From assembly GCA_001579985.1 (NCBI GenBank), contig LRSR01007938.1, forward strand, positions 62,001-126,000: a stretch of DNA of 64,000 bases, given 5' to 3'. Both the position numbers and the translations under genes were made by a program. This DNA is from Hypsibius dujardini. Lineage: Eukaryota > Tardigrada > Eutardigrada > Parachela > Hypsibiidae. The notes under the pieces are model-generated. The model worked only from the letters and a program-made list of their open reading frames with translations, was not told where the DNA came from and searched no databases. Of this stretch, positions 28,141 to 41,722 are shown piece after piece (within the stretch, counting starts at the first letter, position 1; each line of letters opens with the position of its first letter).

Positions 28141-28867
28141 TACCTATTACATTTGAGACTAGTTCTGGTTTATTTTTTTCCTCCAGAATTTTAGGGTTTA
28201 CTCGACACTCTAACGTGTACTGTAGTCAAGTCTGATTTTGAAGAGATTGCTTTTTCTCAAGGTTCTAGTTGTCGCTGTTGAATAGTAGGAAATACTAGCA
28301 AGCTGCGTATGTAGTTATAACTATGGATAGAGGTTTCAAGAAATTCTCATAAATCCCGGTAATATTGTCGTGATATTGTCCCACGGGTTATGTGGGTGGC
28401 TGGAAGTAAAATAGCATTTCCAAAATACATTTAGTGTAGGATGTGATGTGTACGTACAAAAACCGATTTTTTGTTGTAAAAGTTGTGATCGATCAATAGA
28501 GAGAATATTCATTTGAGTCGTTGAAAAAATCAAGCAATCAATTTTGTTTAGATTTAGCAGTTACGATTTGCTTTAATTGACCCTGAGCTACGCTGATTTA
28601 CAAATAATTACGAATTTTTCATTGATTTTCATTTTGTAACCGCTACGTTGTTGCTGCCGTAAGCTAAACCTCATCGGTCAAATTGACGCTAATGTCCTTG
28701 GTTTCTGAAAAGTATCCTTACCTTCGCGAGAAGTGGTTCATTTTTCGTGTGCGCGAAGAGCTTAGCGAGATCCTCTTGGTACTATTAGTTTTATTTGACT
28801 GAGAAACTTAAGAAAGGAGCGCTTATTTATTAGCATTTACAGTTTTTCTCAGCAGTTATGGTTTCAG
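28141..28867. other. Short intergenic stretch upstream of astacin D
   Basis: No convincing signal-peptide exon for the following gene. It contains the arm fragment at 28487-28546. Confidence 0.5.
28487..28546. repeat. Fragment of a foldback-element arm
   Basis: About 60 bp nearly identical to 27976-28036, in the same orientation as the right arm. Confidence 0.8.
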
Positions 28868-31800
28868 ATTGGACAAGCTTGATCGATACTGACGTGTATG
28901 AATATTCACGCCTGAAAAAAAGTTTGTCAAACAGACCCAATATATTCGAGGGAGATATCAGAATTCCAACTGGGTCACCTTCAGACACTACGGTATGGCA
29001 GAGTTTTATCTTAGCTGTGACAAATCTGTAAGACGGTCTCTCTGAACTGAAATATATCGTCCATTTCTTCATCGGAGTCTACAGGTCAATCCCAACGACG
29101 AAAACTATGCAACCGATGGAAGGCCTTGGGATCAAGGAATTGTGCCATTTGATTTTGCACCGAATGACTTCAGTACGTCGTTTGAAATTACTGAGAACTC
29201 GGGCATGAAATTAATACACGTTTTTGACTATGTAAACAGCAAGGGAACAGCAATTTTTCATCAAGAATTCGCTCCAAAAAATGGAAGCAAATACTTGTCT
29301 CCAGTTCACTCCAATGAGAGAGGGAGCATCTCACATACGTTTTGCCTTCAAATATGACGGGTACGGATTATCTTCTCTGAAAAGACATATTCCTTCTATA
29401 AACTGTAACCGCAACGTTGCAGATCCTCCTCCTTTGTTGGCCACACCAGCGAACTGCAACAAGTTATATTCCTCGATGAAAACTCGTTTGCCGAAGTTGG
29501 TGAAGTGCAACACCAAGTGATGCATGCCCTTGGTTTCGGACACGAACAGAGTCGTGAAGATCGCGATAACTACAGGGACATTGTCTGGCAGAACATTCCA
29601 TTAGGTAATAGTACAGATATATTTAATAGTTCTGTAATTATAATTTCATTTGAGTTACAATTGATTTAATGATTCACCTCCTAGTAGGGTCAACAAATCA
29701 ATTACCTTGCAACAAGTTTTCCAACCATCATCAAAGCAGAAATGTTGTTGCAACTTTTTACATCAGCCAAGTTATAAACAAGAGAATAGCCGATTGATAG
29801 TTGAATTTCGAAATGAAGCGTCGTGGCGATCTACATGTTTCGTGATAACTAACACTCATGCATTTAGTTACATGGAATTGCCAACGCTGTTATAATCATA
29901 AAATTCAATGAATAATTCTTCATAACTTGACCGATTATACATATTTTCAGCAAAATTCATGATTTGGAGCCTTGACATTTCCCAAAAAATATTGACTGTT
30001 ACCCCTTGCCTGAAAACTGGAGAACAGCACTTGAGATTACATAGCAGAGTCATCTTTCGTTGCTTCACGCTGTTCAACTCCGTGCTTTTTTTCAACTGGA
30101 TTTTGTGGTGCGTTTTCGCGGAAAAGTTTTCGATAAATAATTTGTATTTTTAAATAATTTTTTACGACATTGGTTGGGCTGTTCAAACACTACGTGGTTC
30201 AAAGCTGCAAAATTCATTACGAAGAGCTCCTCACTGCTCTTTGCTAGGCTTCAAAATCAACATCATCGTCCGATCACTGGATTTGAGAACTGTGAACAAT
30301 TTTTTATCCAAAACTATTGTCATGAGTGAAACTAACAAAAGCATTAAAAGATATCGCGGATTTCTAGCAGGCGATCGAATAATAGAAGACTACTTAATGT
30401 TTGTACTTTTTCATTCTGAGCCACATGTTTCAGTGATGTGTCTGTTCTTTCAGGCTCTGAAAATATGTTCAAAAAGTACAAGTACATCTGCCCTACGACT
30501 ACAAAAGCATCATGCACTACGCTCATAACGAGTTTTCAAGGGAGCCTTACAACTTCCAACTATCCTACCAAAATTAACGGCAGCGATAGGGAACCGCAAG
30601 GAGCTGAGCGAAACTGATATCCAGCGCATCAATGCTCTCTATCCGTGCAATTCCGGGACGACTGAAACCACGAAACCCGTGTCCATGAAATCCCACACCC
30701 GATCGAAAAAAACGCCAACAACAACGGAAGCAATCTTTCCTAACGGCGATGGTGAGTTAACGCCGGGCACGTCGAGGCATCGTCACAGGATGACTACATT
30801 GGACCCTATTCAACGTGAGTACCAAACGGGCTAGTTTTGTTTAGTAACAAGATTTTGCATAATTTCATGGACTTTTGACTAAATTTGAAGAGGTTCTCAA
30901 AACCAGACTATTTTTTACCCTCTCATATTGAGCTTCACCAAAAACTGGTTTAAACGCAGAGCAAAGTTATTATTACGGTACCCATTAAAGATAATTTAGA
31001 ATTGGATAATCTTTCGACTGAACCGTTTGAGAAACACAAGTTCGATATAGTAAGTTGCGTGAGCTTATGTTGCGAGACAAATCGCGCAAATCGCACGCTG
31101 TTCTTCCAGGACGAATTAGCACCTGCGGTTTTTAGTATTTGAACCAGTGAAACATTTTGTATCGTGTGTGGTTTATCTGGCTTAAATAGATACTTGGGCT
31201 AAAACATTAAACCATCTAAAAAAAATTGTTGTTTGCCGCCCCCGCGCGCATGAGTTTTCGGAAAGTTGGAAAAACAATTTAACTGGTAGAGAAACATTCC
31301 GCGTCAAAAAAAATCCACTGGGATAGCGCGCAATTTTTTTTTGCGTAGTTTACATTTTCTTTGTCACTTTTCTGCACAACCACGTGTAAACGACAAGGCA
31401 AAAATAAGGGAATTTAGCCCTACGCAAAAAGTATCTGTTCGAGCGAGACCGAGAAGTACGAAACAAACTATCGTTTCGTTTTTGTTGCAGTTTAGTATTT
31501 TTTTTATCGATTTTAGGTTCATCTCCGTTTGCAAACTACAGAGTCTGCGTTACGCCAAAGAAAGCTTGTTTCTAAAACTAAAAATATTCAGGCATCTTCT
31601 AATTTCTTCGTTACAGTTCCCGCGCCCCTGCTGTTTCAGCGAACCTCTCTACAAATGTGAAATATCGCAGGATCGTACAAGTGAATAATTTTTATTACAA
31701 ATCTTTCCGCATATAGCTTAAAGAAAAATGTCTGTCAGTCTGCCCTAAAACTTTATGATGAATTTCATTAACGAACAACTGTTCAAAAAACGAATTGCTT

Positions 31801-32690
31801 AATTTCGACTATTGGAGACCTCTGCTTGACGCATTCGAACTAACACGCAGACAGAGATTTGTATTCAGAATCATTCCCCAAAAATATAGTCGAACCGAAA
31901 CTGAATCAAGCAAAACCAAACAATAAAAAATGGCTGTTTTTCATCTAATGAAAGTCATATCTAATCAGAAAGTGCAATATAATTTTACGTTTTCCGAATA
32001 AGCGTCACCTTTTCCTGTTGTTGTGCTATGCCCAGCGTAATGCTGCTAGTACCTGTATTTTCACATTTTTATATTCACTAGCAGCTTGTTCTCTGACTTT
32101 CTCCAGAAAATTCGACGATTTTTCCGATCGCAGCGGATCAGATTGTACCAGACTTTTTCTGCTACTTTTACAAAAACTTGACTTCCACTTGCAAAACCAG
32201 TTGCGAAGGCAGCGGCGGAGAGCTAAGACTTGCAAATTTTACCAGTGATGCCAGAAAGAAGTACTACGACATGGACTGCGCAGCTAAAGTGCCTCTTTCG
32301 TCGGAAAAGCGCTGGGATATCGGCACAAACTGTAAATGAACGAGACACCACGTTGCTAAATATTTCCGATTGAACCCGTTGGTGATGATATAGCAGCACT
32401 GGTTCAAAAAGTTTTCAATACCGGCTTGAATACAGAAATCCTTGCGACGTGCGCCTTTTACAACAGCTTGGACTTTGACTGTAACGGAGTAACAGACTGC
32501 ATGGAAGCCAATAATGAGAACCGCTATGGAAGTGCCGCACCTTGGAGCGGGCGGTATTCGGGTTTGCCAGAACAAGGTACACCCAGTTCAACAAAAATGT
32601 GATATTTCAATACTAATAGGATCTTTTACTTTAGGACTCCAGCTCAACGGAACAATAATCAAGACCGGAAGCGATGCTGGTAGTGGATAG
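28868..32690 (+). pseudogene. Astacin D: astacin-like gene with changed zinc site and H-module tail
   Basis: Exons 28868-28992 (NIFEGDI, aspartate switch), 29085-29172 (GIVPF), 29240-29360, 29423-29604, 30454-30814, 32107-32331, 32394-32576 and 32635-32690 (TAG). Introns keep phase, and exon 29240-29360 is 121 bp as in astacin E. The zinc helix reads HQVMHALGFGHE: the catalytic Glu is Gln. The two cysteines that pair in astacins (in GCYSYVG and before the helix) are both Ser. In the 30454 exon the frame shifts twice around the Met-turn (SIMHY is present) and before GNRKELSETDI, and no signal exon was found. A Thr-rich linker joins an H module (TSTCKTSC; ILATCAFY; FDCNGVTDC) that is itself open. 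Most likely a decayed pseudoenzyme gene; the module end may still be used. Confidence 0.7.
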
Positions 32691-32796
32691 CCGGAAAAGA
32701 ATGCGCTCAAGCACGATTCAGTTCCTCCTGAGATTACCAATTTGTCATTTTTGGAAGCGAAGCTGTAAAATTTGATATTTCGTCGTACATTGCAGT

Positions 32797-32935
32797 AACT
32801 AGCAATCGTCCGCAGAGCAGCGATATAACGACTTCCGTGGTGTTTCACAGTTGTGAAAATTGGAATTAGCGTTACCGTATCAATCCGCCAAAGGTTGCAA
32901 GACACCTCGAAACAAGGAGGACTGGAAGAATGATG
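32797..32935. repeat. Downstream block shared with 25451-25585
   Basis: The counterpart of the block after H2, 107 bp after the D stop codon. Confidence 0.8.
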
Positions 32936-32944
32936 GTAAAAAAA

Positions 32945-33080
32945 GGCTGACAGGCAGACAGACAGCAGATTAGTCACAGAGGCACAAATGAAGATCTTCA
33001 TACAGATAAATAAACAAAATACCGACAGGCAGACATACAGACAGACAGACAAACAGACAGACAGAGAAACAAACAGACAG
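32945..33080. repeat. ACAG-type tetranucleotide array
   Basis: Follows the shared block, as the array at 25630 does after H2. Confidence 0.8.
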
Positions 33081-33084
33081 CTAC

Positions 33085-35419
33085 CATTTGCTAGCTTTGT
33101 TTTACCGTGGGCTGCGAGCTAAAATACTTTTACCAACTCCTGCATTTTCTGCCTTGTGTTTGGGTCATTTATTTTGTTGAGAGATCATTAAATTTGTTTT
33201 ACTATTGCGCTATGGTTTTCAACTAAACATACATCTACTTCAAACCGATCACAATTCATCAATCGCTCAAGGACATTCATGATGAACGTAACGACATTTC
33301 ACACGTCCAATCAAGCAATGCATGACCCGTAAAGATCGTAAAGTAAAAATCTCGTACGACTGACCCCTTCAACCACAACACCGATGCGTCCGTTCACCGC
33401 AGCCGTAGTTTCTAGCCAATGAAAACAAATGCAACGAAAGAATTGCACAGAAAGTAATTATGAGGCGATACAGGGAGCCGAAAACTGCATTGTTGAAACA
33501 TGCTCCAAAATATGCTGAATTTACAGGGCGAAATGATGGGTGTATCAAAAAAATTGTCCATGTTATCCCCACCTTTTCGGCAACCGTTGTCACAATGTCG
33601 TACAACGCGTGAGTGCGGCTCCTTTCTGCGTACACCAGTAACGGTTGCTGTTATTGTGAATACGGTAGACGCAGCTCAATACTTGGCCGCAGTAGCGTAT
33701 GCTTTCTTTGGGATAACATCCTTCCTCATGGACAAAAAAAAGAGGGAAGGTTGCCATACACACTGATATGTGTTACCCTTCCATTCATTTACAAAAACCA
33801 CATTAGATATACCATCAAATTGTCATTTCAGTCACTTAAGTATAAATATGCACTTTGAGCAAAAGCAATCTGGCATCAGTGTGCGAATCATTGTTCAAGT
33901 ACACAAAAAATTGTGGTAAATTACCAAACACACAGGGAGCATCCAAATTATAATGACGACGAAAATCTTTCCAGAATAAATCGACCAATTAAGTCTCAAT
34001 CATAATTTTGAGCCTCAACGGAATACTAATTTTTAGACGAATACCAATTCTAAACCGAACTATCAAGTTTTCTAAAACGGGTGCGGATCGCTGTGAATTT
34101 TTGCTTTACACTGTTGTTGTTGGTGCCCCAAGGACGTAAGCAAAAATGAAAAGCAGAAGATTCACAAATGTAACATCGTAGAGAACTGAATTGTCTTTCG
34201 CATGAAAAATGGTTAGGTTTTCGCCTCCGACAGGAATAGTCACTACAGGAATTTCGCGAGTCAAAGTCAGTATACTCATGGTCCTCCAAGGGTCACTTGT
34301 TTTATGTTGGCATGCCATCTGAGACGATCCAGCTTTAATTTTTTTTGCTGGCACTGCACACTTTATTTACGTGAAAATGAATTCAATTTGACATTCGTAT
34401 GCCTGTTTCAGAGCATAAAAAATCCAATATGGATTCAAATACAGTTAGACTATAGACTACAGTTGCAGCCCACGGTTTGCAAAATCAAAAGAGTGAATAT
34501 CAAAAGTTCACGGTGAAGAGCCATATGATACAGGTTCAGTGGCGCGCCGAGCTCATGCTCGAAGGGGTTCCCAAGACATTTTAAAATCAATATATGCGTC
34601 ACGTTTAATAGTCACCGAATACTTGTTTGCCAGTAATTATTTCGTTAATGAACGAGTGTGCCGCGCAAGTTATTATTTGTTATCTTTGCATCTGTCACGT
34701 TTTCATCCTGTGACCAATATTCAGATTTATACGACGGAAGGAGGAACTGATGAATTAAAGAGAATGATAGCGCCACAGTTGAAGTTTTAAAGCCTGGTAC
34801 CAGATTCGACTTGATTTTGAAACCCAAAGTAGTTTTCCCTGTTTTAGTATCATTAAATTAAGGTAAGAAATATTTTTTGATTTTTTTGATGACTTAACAA
34901 AAATACTCACTCTAGCAACTATCGCTTAGTGACCTGCATGGCGAAAAAATTTCTATCGTGAAAGAATTCATCCATGCGGGAGTGTAATCATAATTGAAAA
35001 GACTTTTCCTCTGGAAAAGATGGGTTTCGCTATATTTAGCGATCAGTATGGACTTAAATGTGACAGGCCTGTTACAGCAAAGTTTTAGCATGAAATTGCG
35101 TCTCATGGTATTTGGAAGCCATTGTTTTTCACGTAAAAAATACCTATGGGAGTAGTTTTTTTACATTCTTTTAACGCTACGTATGATATGGAGGACTGAA
35201 ATGTGTATCCACAGTGCGCTTTAACTGATCTTCGTGATTTTAAAACAAAGTGAAATGGTGATCACTTTAATCAGTGCATCGGGTTTTGAGGTTGTTTCGT
35301 TAAAGATTGATTTCTGCGGTGCCGAACTAGCGTTTCTCTTTTCGCGTAGTACAATTGCGGTTAGCCACATTAAAGGTGATTTGACTGGGACATGCCTGTT
35401 TAGATCTTGTATTTCGTAC
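33085..35419. other. Mostly featureless; orphan membrane-like exon
   Basis: After an AG at 33649-33650 an open stretch to TGA 33764-33766 encodes a hydrophobic helix (AAQYLAAVAYAFFGITSF) followed by Lys/Arg, like the last TM segment of a small membrane protein. No partner exons were found, so I leave it unnamed. A lone hAT terminal repeat lies at 34537-34551. Confidence 0.4.
34537..34551 (+). repeat. Solo hAT terminal repeat
   Basis: The 15-mer CAGTGGCGCGCCGAG, identical to the ends of the MITE at 7423-7620. No matching right end was seen nearby, so it is a truncated copy. Confidence 0.7.
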
Positions 35420-35925
35420 CCATCATATCCTGGAACACAAACTATGTGAGGTTCTCCCACTTCCGGCGAAACAAACCGAAGGCAAGTTTCTGCTTGCATT
35501 TGTTCAAGAGAACATTAGATGAGGATCTGTTGCTCTTAATCTGTTAAAAATAAACATTTAACTCATGCCCCGCGAGGGGTAGCATAGAAATAAAATAGCA
35601 GGACAAAACTGTACCCTCTTGCCTGAAGATGACCGAATTGGAATTAGAATATCACCTTCCAGTAGATGAGGTCTACTTGATTTGTTTGTTTTCAGCCTAG
35701 AGTAATCATACACGTAAAGCTTGATGAGTGTGGGCCAATTTGTAATTATGCATGTACATGTAGAATATGTTAACAAATTATGAGACGGGTCGCAAACATT
35801 TCTGTGTTTCTTGTGACACCCTTTTGAGGAAACGTAATCAATGTATGCCCGTATGAAAATTGTTGCACGTTCTCGATTGATAAAACCATCAGTAAAACAC
35901 ATCCGAACAAGTAAGGGACTTTCAT
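35420..35925 (-). pseudogene. Astacin F: decayed relative of astacin D
   Basis: Minus strand. A signal-like exon starts at 35925 (VPYLFGCVLLMVLS). Exon 35739-35615 is 125 bp, exactly as in D, with YDYSRLK and a changed switch LLEGDI; its acceptor AG is AA. The exon carrying the start of the catalytic domain is absent. Exon 35540-35420 is 121 bp, as in D and E, and aligns residue by residue with D (EQQ...MQAETCLRF...YDG) but has two in-frame stops. Beyond it the zinc-helix exon is too decayed to read. The preserved exon lengths with lost function make this a clear pseudogene of the D type. Confidence 0.75.
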
Positions 35926-37907
35926 GAAACCCCTAAAAGTAATTGAATATTTAAACGATACACACGTTTACGAGCAAGAATTGCTTCCGCCCCCGCCATT
36001 TTCAGCCTTACAAGAAATATTTTCTTTTCAAATCTCGCTGAACACACGGTGCACATTACAACCTTGAAATATTTCTTATTTGGGGCACGTCAAACTGCGG
36101 GTTTAATGGATAATGACACAAAATGGCACAGGTGCGTAGCTTTGCAAATGTGTGCTTGATCTGGTAAAAATAAAGAGCTATCTCCAAGTTTCAGTATGGC
36201 TCTTTCACCTTCGTTTTACATGATTGCTTTCCTTATCGATGGGTTCCCGGCGCTTGTACCAGAAAACAAAGCCAGGATGAGGCAGGCGTTTAGCGCATGA
36301 CGCCGCCAAGAAGGCTGCAACAGCAGAAATGAATAACAGACTACATTGTTAAATACAGCCATGGTGGACCAAATGAGTGGTATATTGTGTTCTCACCGCC
36401 ATATTCCAAATAGATATTTTCAAAGATTTCGAACAACTACTGCAATTAAATGGATACAGAACACAGACATTTAAATGTCTTGCAACTACGATTTTATTTG
36501 TGAACACCGTAAATGACTGGCACTAGTGAGAGATCTCTCCTCAGCGCTCACATTGACATAAAATCACCAAATTTACAGATACAAATGGCATTTTGGTCTG
36601 GAAATTAGCGTGTGTATAACCGGTTATATTTTGCCGCCATAAATTTGCCAGCAGAAGTCATCCTAAACACGCGTAAAGAGCGTTGTCATTTCGATACACT
36701 ATTAGTATGTGCGACATAAAACCGCTTTCAACTCAAATAACGAGTAAAACAACCAACTGCACGAACTCGGCAGTAAAGTATGTCTTTTGAAATAGTAAAA
36801 AAGCTAGCTTCGCCCGCGCGCTACGCACGCTGTCTCAATCGCCGCGACGTTTGCCTGTCTGTCTGGCTGTCTGTCTATCTGCCTGACTATCTGACTGTCT
36901 CCTGTCAACTGGTTCCGGCTCAATGTCTCGATGTCTGTTTTTTCATCACTATCTATCTGTCACGTTGTACCGCCCTGTTCGATTGTCTATTTCTCAATCT
37001 GTTTCTTTGTATTGTTTTTTTCTGTCAGTATATTTTTGAAGGTTAGCTCGAAAATTATGACGGCATCCAATTTACCATGGTTCTCCGCCAGCGCCACCTA
37101 CATTTACGTAGTACTTGTGCAGCTGCTATGTAGATACGCAATCGAACTCGTAGCAAACGGATGCGCGTATGGACATACACAGCTCGATTAGTATAGAGAT
37201 TAGCATGTGCACACATGCAATGCCCTTCATTGGCTTTAGAAAATATGGTGATTTATAAAAACCACTATATCTGAAAATTCAGTGTTTCTTGGGATTTCTT
37301 CTCGTGACAAAAAACTGTCATTTTTTTTAAATTCTACTACTTCGGCAGGCTACGGTTTAGATTTCCAGACAATCGTGAGCTATCCGAAGGATAAACCTGT
37401 TATCTGCCCACGCATGTTGACGGTTCTAACACAATTTCTAAGTCTACACGTCAAACTCACGTCAAACGGGAAGCATAATGCAGTATGAATAAGCGATTTG
37501 TGAAGAATTGCAAGCTGGGCTGAAACAGGTTTGTAAGCAGAAGCGTAGCTGGACTAGTATCTATACAATTGACCTGTTCTCTCAAAGCGAAGACCAGTCG
37601 GAATTGCGACGATGAGACGCAATAATTAAGTCTGGTACGTGAGCGGTTCATCTCCCGCTGGGCATATGTTGGTTCTCAGTCGTACAGACTGGGATTTTCG
37701 TCACTACTTTGTGGGTAGTTCGGACGTAATTTACTTATATCTGAATGTTCAACAGCCATAAATTGCTATTTCATTGTTAGTTATATTCCTTTCTCATGAG
37801 CTTCTGATAATACAAAAATAGTGACTGAAATTGTTTATCGAATTACGAAACTAAAGCTTTACTTTAGCATCTCACATTGTTTTCATCTGTTATTTGACCA
37901 GTAGCCA
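35926..37907. other. Intergenic, nothing coding
   Basis: Contains a short CTGT-rich patch at 36850-36910. No exon recognised before the astacin E start. Confidence 0.45.
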
Positions 37908-39923
37908 ATGAAAATGAACTCGCATCACGCCGTGATTGTACTGTTGCTTATTACATCATGTTACGTCTGGGACATGACTAGTGCTCATATGGTTGTCAGA
38001 CGGGAGGCAGATCTTCCAGTCCCTTCCAGTGAGCATAATCCGGTTACATGATAAAGTTACCGTGTTTCATTGCTTAAATTGTTACTATTATTTTCAGATT
38101 GGCGCAGCCTAATTTCTCCGGCTGTGTATGCTTATTCAAAAAGCAAAAAGGACGCGTCGTTTAGTAAAGTCCTGTTTGAAGGAGACATTTCGGGCATAGA
38201 CATACCGGTCGACAAGGTAAGCGTAGTATAGTTCCATGTATTTTCACAAATTGTCTTCAGCAGAATACGAAACAAGGATTGTTTAAATTTGATTGATGTT
38301 CGATCCCGCGATGAAACCAAAGCACCTATAAATATTCCATTAGCTGTACAGGATATGTCGTGGCCTTTGGATAACTTTGTGCCTGATATATTACAGGAAG
38401 ACTTAATAGCCATGATAGCCCAAAACGCTGTAGTGGAAAAGGACCTACTTTGGCCTGGCGGAGTCGTGCCATTCACGTTTACTGAGGACGATTTTAGTGC
38501 GCCACAAAATAAAGAAAATGGATACTTTTTTAGTTCAAACTTTGGTTTTAATGTGCTTCTTTTATTCCAGATTCCACTCAGACCAACCTGATTAGGGATG
38601 CAATGAAAGATATGATGCTCAAGACGTGTATTAAATTCATCCCGCGAATTGATGAGAAAGCATATATCACTTTTGTCAAAAGCTCTGACGGGTGCGTATT
38701 TGGTTCGTTAGTTACAAACTTGGCGGCATACCAATAAAAACAAGAAGTTTGATGAAAATTTTTTGGCAGAAACAATCACGCGTATACTGATTTGAAATAA
38801 ATTATATAACGATGTTTCAGCATGATTTCTTTACTGAACTTTTTTTTGCGAACGCCGGTTTCTTTATCTGCAGCGCCTCGTGTTATAACAAAAAAGCAGA
38901 AATACATCTTTAGGAGAGAAAAATACTGAAAAATGGTTTTTTGAAGCTACGATATTAGGATGACGATTTGGAATTATAAATTTATCGAATTAAAAATCTG
39001 TCGAAAAAAACTCGTACAACGAGTTTCGGCTTTCAGCCGCCCGAATACCTGTCAAAAATTTTTTTGCTTTCATTTAGGTGCTATTCGTACGTTGGCCAAA
39101 CTCAGAAACAGCAATTTATCAACCTTCAAGCCAGCTGTCTAACCATGCTCGGCGAAGTTCAGCACGAGCTGATGCACGCCCTGGGATTTGAGCACGAGCA
39201 AAGCCGCATGGACAGGGACCAATACGTGCGAGTTGTCTATCAAAATATCCCTCCATGTAAATATTTCTTACAGCAGGAGCCACAACTTCTGATATTAATT
39301 GTACCCAATTTTCATCCTTAGCTATGCACAATCAGTTCGCTAAATATCGCGGCATTACTTCCAATTTACCGTACGACTACAACAGCATTCTACATTACGC
39401 GCACAACGCATTTGCCAAGCGGTCAGATGAGGACATTCCGACTATTTTGCCAAACGCAGGAACAGCCTCCATTGGAAACCGGGTTGTCATGAGTGTTCTG
39501 GACGTAAAACGCATTAACCTCCTCTACGAATGCCCTACTACCCCGGCACCAGATACGACAACAACGGAGACCATCGTTTCTACCACGACGCTTACAACAC
39601 AGCAAACTTCAACTGACGACTCAACGGACGCTTCATCAACTGACACAACCTCAACTGACTCAACGTCAGTTAAACGCATTGTTACTGCTACGTCAAAAAC
39701 GGGAAAACCCAAAAGTAAGAATACTGTGCGGAATTTTTGTGAGTAATTTTCAAATTGCTAACGTTTTTCTTTAGCAAGCATTTCACGTTGTCCGGCTAAT
39801 CCCAACGGATTGCATGTGGACAACTGCCAGTCAGCAGAGGACTGTATCTCGTCAGAATTGGGGACAATGTGCTGCACGTTTTGTATAAGCGGCAATCGAT
39901 GTAACAACTACTGTACTATTTAG
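37908..39923 (+). CDS. Astacin E: astacin-family metalloprotease with WAP-like C-terminal domain
   Basis: Seven exons: 37908-38028, 38098-38216, 38397-38496, 38571-38691, 39078-39256, 39322-39714 and 39775-39923. Phases agree and give 393 aa. Signal peptide at 1-27 (AVIVLLLITSCYVW core); FEGDI aspartate switch at 67-71; GGVVPF opens the protease; GCYSYVG at 154-160; complete zinc site HELMHALGFEHE at 183-194; Met-turn SILHY at 235-239 with Leu for Met. A linker of Thr/Ser/Asp repeats (STDDSTDASSTD) leads to a tail with eight cysteines at 345-393 (RCP, DNC, AEDC, MCC, TFC, NRC, YC). The CP...DC...CC order resembles WAP/four-disulfide-core domains, with one cysteine shifted. Predicted secreted protease, apparently intact; the first donor of exon 3 (GTGCGC) is weak. 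Confidence 0.85.
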
Positions 39924-40617
39924 AAATAATATAGGCTTATTTATTAATTGTCTTTAACCTGTCGATAGTTGCATGGAAAGGGTTAATTGAATAAAAAATT
40001 CATTCGGTGACTAGTTTCACGTCGACAATCAAACACAATTGGGATTATAACAGAATAATTTCCACAGGCGGTAGTCAGCAGCGATATACGTTCATATGTA
40101 ATGTCGTCGTATTCTTTTGTACGCCGCCCGTCTCGTAGACAATATGCAATTGCAATCTTTGAAAGCGATCTGCATTTGTGAAATTTCGAAAAAAAGGTAT
40201 AAAGGAAGAAATTGAGCGGAAGCAACTTTAGGATTCGGATGAACAATGTTTTCGGCGGCTGTTATTCCAACGGAACAATTGATTTTATGCGTGAATGTTT
40301 GTAGAAGAGCTGAGAGTCGCCTACTCGTGAAGCAAACTACTCACCAGCAAAGTGAAGTTTCATTAATTACTAGAAGCTTGTTGGGTATTGCTGATGATGA
40401 AAGTCATGTTTTATACCAATAAATCACAGTGGATATCACACGAACTGTATGAGTTGCCTGACTTCCACTTGTCGCTTGGTAAGAGTTTGTTACGAACATT
40501 CTACTCAAAAGCATTGGTTGTCTCTGTACGGGCGTGACTGGTTATTCATACAAAAGAGGCAAAACTCCTGCATGATATTGCAACAAGAAAATGAGCCTGA
40601 AACTCCTAAACATTGCT
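39924..40617. other. Intergenic, nothing recognised
   Basis: Astacin E 3' flank with no further exon. Confidence 0.45.
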
Positions 40618-40760
40618 CGACAAAAATTCCGGACTCGCTATTATTCTTACTTTGGCGTTTTCTCGCTGTCGACGTGGTATTATTCATGCGTTCAGTTGAC
40701 GTTGAGTCAGTTGAGGTTGTGTGAGTTGATGGTGCGTCCGTTGAGTCGTCAGTTGAAGTG
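40618..40760 (-). repeat. Inverted copy of the astacin E linker end
   Basis: The complement matches 39605-39745: the Thr/Ser/Asp linker, the GTAAGA donor and the first intron bases (STDDSTDA...STDSTS in frame). A local inverted duplication of about 140 bp, with a few substitutions. Confidence 0.85.
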
Positions 40761-41281
40761 TAATTTTTAAAATACATCAAAATACTGTTCATCATTAATC
40801 AAAATCAAGATGTATACCAACAGAGAATCACAAGTGATTTTTGTGTATTTGGGACTTTTCGTATGAGATAAACTTACAATTTCCATTCAGACTACCCTCA
40901 GAATTGAAAATTAATTGGACCACTTATTGCCACGCTTCGACGCATCTTTACATTGTGGATGAGTATCACTGCTTCGGTCAGATTTGCGTAATTCTCGAAT
41001 CTGTTAAGAATGAACCAGAAATAACCAATGATATGCTATACATAATCAATGAAGAAAGATAAGAAACTATTGCTTCAGCTCTCGTTCGAAAATATGAACC
41101 AATCAATAAAAGGTATTATAGTCTACAATTATTATGCTATTAAAATTAACGCGCAGTCTATAATTATTTTCCATAGCCAGCGACCCTCTGTGGTCTTAAC
41201 TCTCAGATTCATTATTTTGCTGAAATTGAAAAGATGATACAAAGTGATGTACAGTATTACCGTATTAATTGCGGAACTCGT
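40761..41281. other. Intergenic up to the transposon
   Basis: Nothing recognised. GT at 41280-41281 is the possible left target duplication of the next element. Confidence 0.45.
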
Positions 41282-41722
41282 CCCTACGGATAATTCTTCA
41301 CTGGATCCGGGCTGGATCCCGGCTGTTTCAGCACCGTTAAACCAGGCTGGAATCCAGTCAAAATTGCTGCGCGCACAGACTGGAATGTTCCACGACTTCT
41401 ATGCTGTATATGACACTAGATGCCTTGGCTGGATTCCAGCCGAGAAACACCCTGTATATTTAAAGGATTCTAGGCTGGACAGTCTTCTAATCTCCCCGTA
41501 AGCCCTCCTGTTTTCCACCCTGTATTCTACGCTTAATACAGTCGCGATTCTGACCAATCCTAAACTCGCCGGTTCCGACCAATCCGAAGAGGAAGAATAT
41601 TTTTATAAAATCACGCCACAAAATTACATTCCGTTTTCAAAAACCAACTAAATATTCCGTTGCAAAAAGCCACAGCTTTAAGAAAAAAATTAACAAGTCA
41701 CACTGTAGCTGCCTCACGCCAA